Source: Brasenia schreberi
Taxonomy: Eukaryota; Streptophyta; Magnoliopsida; Nymphaeales; Cabombaceae
Reading direction: 5' to 3'
Assembly (NCBI GenBank): GCA_036023115.1
Contig: JAYKKT010000087.1
Span: 11,209,001-11,273,000, forward strand
Length of the DNA: 64,000 bases
Below are positions 57,951 through 64,000 of the stretch, piece by piece. The first letter of the stretch is position 1. Every line of letters begins with the position of its first letter. The notes under the pieces are model-generated. The model did no database searches, was not told the DNA's origin, and worked only from the letters and a program-made list of their open reading frames with translations. Made by a program: the position numbers and the translations under genes.

Positions 57951-60938
57951 CTACAGCAAGTCGTCGGCACGGGCCGGCAGCCTCCTAAAGAAGCTGAGAG
58001 CAGGGGAAGGTAGCCTGCTCCTGAACCTAGGTGGGCGCATCAGGTACACGCCCGTGCAACCGACGACGACCTGAAATGGCACAGCATAGAACCCGACTGC
58101 ACCCACCAAACAGATTGCCACAAACAAGAACGTCACCCTTGGATCCCTCCAACTCAGCAATGCCTGCACCCTCTCCCCTTGAGTAGCCACATCCCCCACC
58201 ACAGTCTGAACCCTCCCTGCCACACTGCGGAGACGATCGTATCTCATCCTCAGCACCTCAGCACTCCTGCTCGTCGGAAAAGTATCGAACTCTTCGTCCA
58301 ATTCGTCGGGGAACACCGACTCTGCATGAGAGAGTCGAGTGTCCATGTGCTGTGGCTGCCGGGGACGCTGCCTGAAGCGCCAAATGCCAATTGCAAACAA
58401 GTACATCATCAGGGTAGGCAGTATAAGCTCAGGGTAGCATACAAAGATCAAGAACAACACAATCACCAACACCGAAACAACTGGTTTTCTCCAGCTACAG
58501 ACCGTTTCAATCCACCTTCCCAGCAACAAGAAACCCGACAAAACCGACACCAACCGGAAGAAGTTTGCCTTACTACTCCTCATGCTCCATACATGAGAGT
58601 CTACATCAAGCATGTACTCCACAACTTCCTTGTATAATGGCGGCTCGGTTCGGCTTAACCTCATGGCCACCATGTTCATTGCTTGGTACCTCAGGCTCTC
58701 GAGTTGCCTCACCGAAAGCGGGTGGGTGTAATGCATCTTCGGTAACAGTGGCCAAGAGTACACATGCAACATATTGATCACAGAGGAGCATGAAAAACGC
58801 AGGGCAAGTTGGAGCTCACCCATTTTCTTCACACCAGAAGGGTGAAGCACCAATAGCGGATAAGAATGAGTGCAAACCCGATCACACTCTAAAGTCGACA
58901 GCCGAATTCTGACCTTACCAAGCCTCAGATCCCTTACTCCTCCGCCTTTATCTAAATGACAATTATCAAACACACCTATAGTGATCACAGTGCAGGGATC
59001 AAACACTTCCCAAGTATATTGCTCATTCCATTTAGGACAGAGACTATCAACCACTGTCCGAGTTCGAACCCACTTCTGACCGTACTTTGCAACACAATAA
59101 GCATCAGTAGTGCCTCTTCCATCCTTGGGTTTCATAGGCAAGAGTCCATTAGCACCAAGTATGCCAATCTCTAATACCCCAATATTTGGCTTCCACAGTT
59201 GTTTAGCAGTAGGCCTTAGATCACTGCTATACAATGTCGATTCATCTAAAACATGATATCCTCCCTCAAGACACATCCTTAGATGAATCCTACTGCCAAA
59301 TCTAGAACCCTTTGTCAGCTCAGACACACCATGGTGCCTGTCCAGATTAAACCATCTTGAGGTCCCAGACTTATCATCTAACCTCTTCTCTATGGAGTTC
59401 AATGGCACTACAAGTTTGCCCAAAACCTCTTCCTTTGTGGACACAACTCTATCGTCAACCATCAAAATCACATAATCCTCAAATGGTTTAGCAACAACAA
59501 ACATGAGGTCTTCGTTCCAAGAAGGGTTCACCACACTCCTTGTGGTTGCACTCCTGGAGCGCAAGACCTGGCTACCAACCTGAACTTTCACGCTGAGCTC
59601 AGGGAATCTACCCTTATCACTAGGGAATAAGTCCTGAGCCTCCAGCACACTTACCCTTAAGTACCACAGTTTTGGAGAGAGATATACCTTAGATTTTATG
59701 GTATCTAGTCCTTCACTAGGTACACTAGATGCTTTCGAATGCCATGCTACTGAAAAGGCTTCATCTGCTTGTGTACCCATCCACACAGATACCATGACCT
59801 CACCCTTGACTTTGTTCTCACCCTTTTTGTCTTCCATCCTGTACCATTGAGGTGCTAAAGGGCTATCAGGAGGGACTCTAACCGGTACGTCGCTAAGATC
59901 AAACACCACTCTCCCGACGAGATCATCTTTGTCTTTAACAATGATTTCTACGAAGGAAGATTGAATGCAATCCTTCGAAAAGGCGAAAACTAGGTCCCAT
60001 TCTGGATTGGTCCTCTTCTCTACCTGCTTTGTCACCCCTCTGTAGTTCCCCACCTTTACTTCCACAAGCGAGTCCGAGCCTACACCGAGATCACGAGCCT
60101 TGACGACCTTAACATAGAGATATTGCATCTGTTCTACCAAGTCATACGTCCGAGAAGTCTTCTCTCTGCCGAAGCAACCAATGGTCGTACCGGCGGCGCC
60201 ACCAGAAGAAGCGGCACGGCCACCACCAACGTTGCCAGCGCCACCGCCAAGGTAGGGAGCGGTCTCCTTCAAGCTGTAACCATTTTGAAGCCAACCACCG
60301 GAAGCGTGGTGCGTCTCACCGACGGCACCGCCTCCGGCGATGATGATGGTTGGCTTGATCACGTCGGTAGCTTTCGGTGTCTCGACGTGTTTTCCCTTCT
60401 CTTGCTGCTTCTCTTGCTTCGGTTGCTCGACGTGATGAGTGTTCGCCACCGAACCGACGTCTCTCTTGGCTGAGACCTTCTTCTCGTCGCCGGAAACCAC
60501 CGAGGAGGTGGTGGAGCTCAGCCCCTTGGTGGTGGCGCCACCATCTTCGATGTAATACATCTTGAGGCTCAGTTCACCCCTAATATGTGAGAAAAGGCTT
60601 CGTTTTTCCAAGGAAAACAGCTGAGCGACCTCTTCGCCGCGTTTGGCAACGGACGAACCCGGGATTCTCACTTTCCCAAGAAAGTTTCGGTTGTTTCCGG
60701 ACTTCTTTTCGTTGAAGACGTTCACTTCGATGGTTCGGTAGGGAAGGTCCATGAGGTCGCTGATGGCGAATACCAACTTCTCGTTCCACACCGGGTTCAG
60801 GTCTTTATACTTAGACTGAGTACGAAGACGTTGATTCTCGAACTCCACCTCCACAAATGGGCTCGACGAACCCTCTCCATCTTTCGGCATCAGGTTGTGC
60901 GCTGCTACCACTTCTACCACTAGCTTGTCCTTGCTCAT
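57951..60938 (-). CDS. MCTP: multiple C2 domain and transmembrane region protein (MCTP/QUIRKY-FTIP family), intronless
   Basis: The 995-residue product belongs to the plant MCTPs, which tether the ER to the plasma membrane, often at plasmodesmata; QUIRKY and FTIP1 are members. Four C2 domains lie at about residues 5-125, 273-386, 424-556 and 586-714. A long linker (about 130-265) rich in Gly, Lys and Glu separates the first two. The plant PRT_C region starts near MHYTHPLSVRQ (735). Two hydrophobic segments (about 818-855 and 934-965) end in the family C-terminus FFRRLPARADDLL. The first C2 keeps PKDGEG and DLNPVWNEK. The second has short calcium loops. The frame is open upstream to 61079 only through TTG, so the ATG at 60938 (MSKDKLVVEVV) is used. 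Which MCTP paralogue it is remains open. Confidence 0.95.
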   Translation of the reverse strand: MSKDKLVVEVVAAHNLMPKDGEGSSSPFVEVEFENQRLRTQSKYKDLNPVWNEKLVFAISDLMDLPYRTIEVNVFNEKKSGNNRNFLGKVRIPGSSVAKRGEEVAQLFSLEKRSLFSHIRGELSLKMYYIEDGGATTKGLSSTTSSVVSGDEKKVSAKRDVGSVANTHHVEQPKQEKQQEKGKHVETPKATDVIKPTIIIAGGGAVGETHHASGGWLQNGYSLKETAPYLGGGAGNVGGGRAASSGGAAGTTIGCFGREKTSRTYDLVEQMQYLYVKVVKARDLGVGSDSLVEVKVGNYRGVTKQVEKRTNPEWDLVFAFSKDCIQSSFVEIIVKDKDDLVGRVVFDLSDVPVRVPPDSPLAPQWYRMEDKKGENKVKGEVMVSVWMGTQADEAFSVAWHSKASSVPSEGLDTIKSKVYLSPKLWYLRVSVLEAQDLFPSDKGRFPELSVKVQVGSQVLRSRSATTRSVVNPSWNEDLMFVVAKPFEDYVILMVDDRVVSTKEEVLGKLVVPLNSIEKRLDDKSGTSRWFNLDRHHGVSELTKGSRFGSRIHLRMCLEGGYHVLDESTLYSSDLRPTAKQLWKPNIGVLEIGILGANGLLPMKPKDGRGTTDAYCVAKYGQKWVRTRTVVDSLCPKWNEQYTWEVFDPCTVITIGVFDNCHLDKGGGVRDLRLGKVRIRLSTLECDRVCTHSYPLLVLHPSGVKKMGELQLALRFSCSSVINMLHVYSWPLLPKMHYTHPLSVRQLESLRYQAMNMVAMRLSRTEPPLYKEVVEYMLDVDSHVWSMRSSKANFFRLVSVLSGFLLLGRWIETVCSWRKPVVSVLVIVLFLIFVCYPELILPTLMMYLFAIGIWRFRQRPRQPQHMDTRLSHAESVFPDELDEEFDTFPTSRSAEVLRMRYDRLRSVAGRVQTVVGDVATQGERVQALLSWRDPRVTFLFVAICLVGAVGFYAVPFQVVVGCTGVYLMRPPRFRSRLPSPALSFFRRLPARADDLL

Positions 60939-61380
60939 CTTCTTCTTCTTCCTCCTGTTTGTGGTGACAGACCATAAACCAGACAGAGAGAGAGGGAGGA
61001 TAACTAGACAGAAATAAAACCGGTAAAAAGGAGGGGGAGGACGGACGGAGACGACTCGCGTACTTGCAGAGAGGGACAAAAGGACGAGCGCGTGCAGTAT
61101 GTTGCGCAGAGGAAGGGTATCCGTTTAAAATAAGAATAAATGGCGTGTGAGTGTAAGCGTGTGCGTTTAAAGTTGAAAAAGATTTGTTGATGTTGGGGTA
61201 ACGTGTTTGTTGAGGGGAGGGGAAGGATCCTCTGCTGCGGCAAAGAGAAGCTGAGGTAAACAGGGGATGTTCTTTCCTTGCAGAGACAGAGAGATAGAGA
61301 GGAAATTCCTTTGGCGGTGGACTCGAAGTTCCTGACTGGTTATATTTTTTATGCACCGAAGAGACCACTCTGTCCTCCTC
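60939..61380 (-). promoter_or_regulatory. leader and proximal promoter of the MCTP gene
   Basis: The segment just upstream of the ATG is C/T-rich on the coding strand. A TATA-like word, gcataaaaaatataacc, lies near 61338-61356 on the minus strand. That would give a leader of roughly 380 bases. Open frames here start at non-ATG codons or lack motifs. Confidence 0.35.
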
Positions 61381-63466
61381 TTTGAACTATATGATGGATC
61401 GCGGATGTCTCCTTGACAGAGAGGTGGTTTTAATAGATGGTTATCAACTTTTTTCTTCGTTTTCTGAGTACGCAAGATGCGAAGTCTTGCTTGTGGTATT
61501 ATACCATCGTCATCGTGCATTTGTAGCTTTTCTCTCTCACAGAAAAAGTGAGGGATCTGTGATTTATACTTGTCAGAGAATGATCTGTGATGTTCACTGT
61601 TTGGTATTGGATCTACGTTTTTTTATGGTTGTATGAAGTATAAGAGATGTGAGCACTGTGTGGTAACGGGACCTCGCGCATTTCTCGTTATTCGTTTAGA
61701 TTGAGAGTGTGCTTGTGTGGTTTTTGGTAGCTTACATTATTGCATGTGTCAGGCATTTTACCCCAAAGCTAGTTGAAAGATGCGGGTATTGTGTGGTAAT
61801 GTACTGGACCTAGTGCATTTCTCACTATTCATGTTCAGAGGGTGTGTGCTCGCGCGCGTGTGCTGGTTTTTGGTAGCTTGCACTAGCTTCAGGAGTCGCT
61901 TAGGCTTAGTTGGTTCATTTTAATTATGATAGGTTTTTGTGATAAAGAAGGGTGTTGCATTACTCAAAACAAAGGGTTTTGACTTCACGAAGAAGAACAA
62001 AGGGTTTCTGAGAGGAGGGCCGTCTTCCCTCTAAGGAATTCTGTCACTCTCATTCTCTGTGTGTGTGTGCAGGACGACCAAGAGGGAAGGGAGGAAAGGT
62101 CGCTTTCCGAGGGTCTGACGGAGTAGACTCAGGCTTTTATCGAGGGGGAGGAAACGGACCTCCTTTGCATTTCTTTGTATTTCCTTTTTGTTGCTGCAAA
62201 CATTTGTCACGTCTGCATTCTCTTTTCCCGTTTTGCTGGCTGGTCGACGGCGACCCGTGGCGAGTGCATGTTTTGGGGCACGAGTTAGGTATGAGGCGGC
62301 GTGCTTCTCTCTCTCACATTTATATAAAAAAGCATCTTAATTACATAATACATTTTAGATCATCATCTTAGACGAATATTTTTACTATTCAAATCTTTAA
62401 GATTGACGTTAAAATTTGAATCAAATGTATCATTGTACCTTTATACTTACATTAAAACACGTGATACAAAGTGATTCAAATTTTTACTGTCAATTTAAAA
62501 TATCAAACGACAAAAATAATTATGTAAGGTCATATACCAAAATATATTATGTAACTAAGATTATATATACATTTCTTTTTATATATAAAGAGAGAGAAAA
62601 CACGATAAATACATGTCTATGTATGATTAAGTATTCTTAAAATTTTCAATTATCTAATAGTTAAGATCACCTGTTGAGATTTTTAATAAAAAAAGTAACA
62701 TGATATTTTTGGAGGTCCTTTAAATGCACTTTGTACTATTTTATTATTATGCTTAAATTTATTGATTTAAAAATCAAACAGTTAATATTTTTAAAAAGAT
62801 TTAAACATGAATAAATATACATATAGAATATGCTCTTATATATATATATATTGATAATTCAAATTTGTGGGCTTCTTCGTGTTTGTAAAATGTCAGCAGA
62901 TCAAAACAAACATATTTAAAAGAATCAAGTTATCGTGCCTTGGCTCGTTTTTTATGGGTTCATCTGCTTCAGATTTAAACGAAAGAATACGAGCGGACTC
63001 GTTAAAACCATGTAACCAGACTAATTGGCCGGCATGCGATTAAATGCTCAAATATTCCACTTTACAAAGGAAAATTCTAAGTTCTGACTTAAACCATTAC
63101 AAAAGAATAGCGTTCTAATGGTTATCTGTTAAATGATGTATGATTTTGGAGTTCAACTCGTGTCCATTTCGTGTTTGACATGGCTCAGACGAGCTAACGA
63201 GCAAAATAAGAACGAGATTCAGAGTTAAACGAGCCATGAAGTGCCTATTTGGCTCATTCAGTTCGTTTTACCACCCCCTAATTAAACTAGAAAAAAAGAA
63301 AAACATGAAAATAATTAAGAATTCTACACGCATTTAGATGCTATAAGCAACATTTATGCATGTTGCATGTCTTAAACGAGAAATCCACGGTAATGAGTGT
63401 ATCATGTAATAAATGGTTCTTTGCATTTACTTGCAATTAAATTATCATATTCTTTTTTTCTTCTTT

Positions 63467-63570
63467 TTTTACAAGAGGATGCTAAAGACAAACACACATG
63501 CACCCTATGAGAGTTGAACTCTACACCCATCGCTAGAGCGCTCTGCTATTGAGCTAACACTCAATTATCA
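63467..63570 (-). mobile_element. tRNA-derived SINE
   Basis: On the minus strand, gtgttagctcaatagcagag (A-box-like) and gtgtagagttcaactctcat (B-box-like) are followed by a tail with gcatgtgtgtttgtctttag and an end in ctcttgtaaaaaaag. Confidence 0.6.
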
Positions 63571-63589
63571 TATTTTTTCTTTACAAAAT

Positions 63590-63700
63590 GAGATCGAAGT
63601 TTAACACACATCTACACATGCAGCTTTTGGGATTTGAACTCCCCACCAACAGCAACAACTTAGAGTGCCTGGCTGTTGAACTAATGCTTTGGGTGCAATT
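63590..63700 (-). mobile_element. tRNA-derived SINE
   Basis: On the minus strand, gcattagttcaacagccagg and ggggagttcaaatcccaaaa match the A and B boxes of the family, with a gcatgtgtagatgtgtgtta tail. It is next to the preceding copy in the same orientation. Confidence 0.55.
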
Positions 63701-64000
63701 ATCAATTCTTTTTGTTATTATAAAAATACGCACAACACTTATTTCACACACAGACGCAGACGCACGCACGCACGCACATACACAGTCACTTCATTTATAG
63801 TTTACTAGACGTTTAAATTGCAAATGATTTGTCTTCACCCAAAAAGAGGTGAAACAATGGTCCTGGTTCATGTCTAGTCTAGCTGCTTCAGGACAAGCAC
63901 CCAGCTTGAGTCACATCCATGGCGCTTCAATAACGTACGCATTCGGATGAAGGCCCCATTTTCCCAAGAAACTTGAGCCCGGACTCAACCGACCAATTGC

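Larger units (their letters stand above)
61381..64000. other. intergenic, no gene recognised
   Basis: The region is AT-rich beyond 62300. It contains two minus-strand SINEs at 63467-63700 and a (ACGC)n-like run near 63750-63780. A segment at about 63130-63280 repeats GCTCGTTT/AACGAGC words and is probably another degenerate repeat. Confidence 0.55.

Noticed and set aside
61004..61520. Overlapping minus-strand frames upstream of the MCTP ATG
   Set aside because: Low-complexity, no domain; best read as the C/T-rich leader and promoter.

Overview
The window is nuclear DNA from a flowering plant. The genes have spliced plant structures with GT-AG introns, and the proteins belong to plant families (ALE2-type receptor kinase, MORN-type PIP5K, four-C2 MCTP, Neprosin-domain protein, ELC/VPS23). 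Between them lies AT-rich DNA full of (AT)n, (CT)n and (CA)n tracts, RTE-type LINEs ending in (TTG)n, and tRNA-derived SINEs. I cannot name the species.

Layout: 1-5609 holds no recognised gene and carries a decayed RTE LINE at 2743-4850. 5610-6839 (+) is an intronless ESCRT-I subunit VPS23/ELC. 6840-15823 is repeat-rich and gene-poor, with a 326-bp tandem duplication carrying a SINE. 15824-18520 is a 5'-truncated RTE LINE with a 12-bp target duplication. 18715-21108 (-) is a seven-exon Neprosin-domain protein. 21109-30038 has no recognised gene. 30039-41135 (-) is an ALE2-like receptor kinase whose large 5' intron holds several LINE insertions. 41136-47620 is repeats, foldback elements and the probable PIP5K leader. 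47621-54446 (+) is a MORN-type phosphatidylinositol-4-phosphate 5-kinase. 54447-57950 is a SINE-dense gap between convergent genes. 57951-60938 (-) is an intronless MCTP with four C2 domains. 60939-64000 is its upstream region plus more SINEs.

The genes do not form an operon or an evident cluster. Several act at membranes (endosomal sorting, phosphoinositide synthesis, plasmodesmal tethering, receptor signalling), but that may be chance.

The most striking feature is a set of short tandem duplications at unrelated places. One is an in-frame 108-bp repeat inside the PIP5K catalytic exon. One is a 28-bp repeat that doubles a splice acceptor in the Neprosin gene. The others are a 77-bp repeat in a LINE reverse transcriptase, a 326-bp SINE-bearing repeat and a roughly 220-bp intronic array. 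The LINEs also show two unusual insertion structures: a copy with outward-facing 3' tails at both ends, and a roughly 98-bp internally deleted copy with a perfect 18-bp target duplication.

Exon borders were placed by hand from splice consensus, reading phase and family similarity. No alignment or database search was run.
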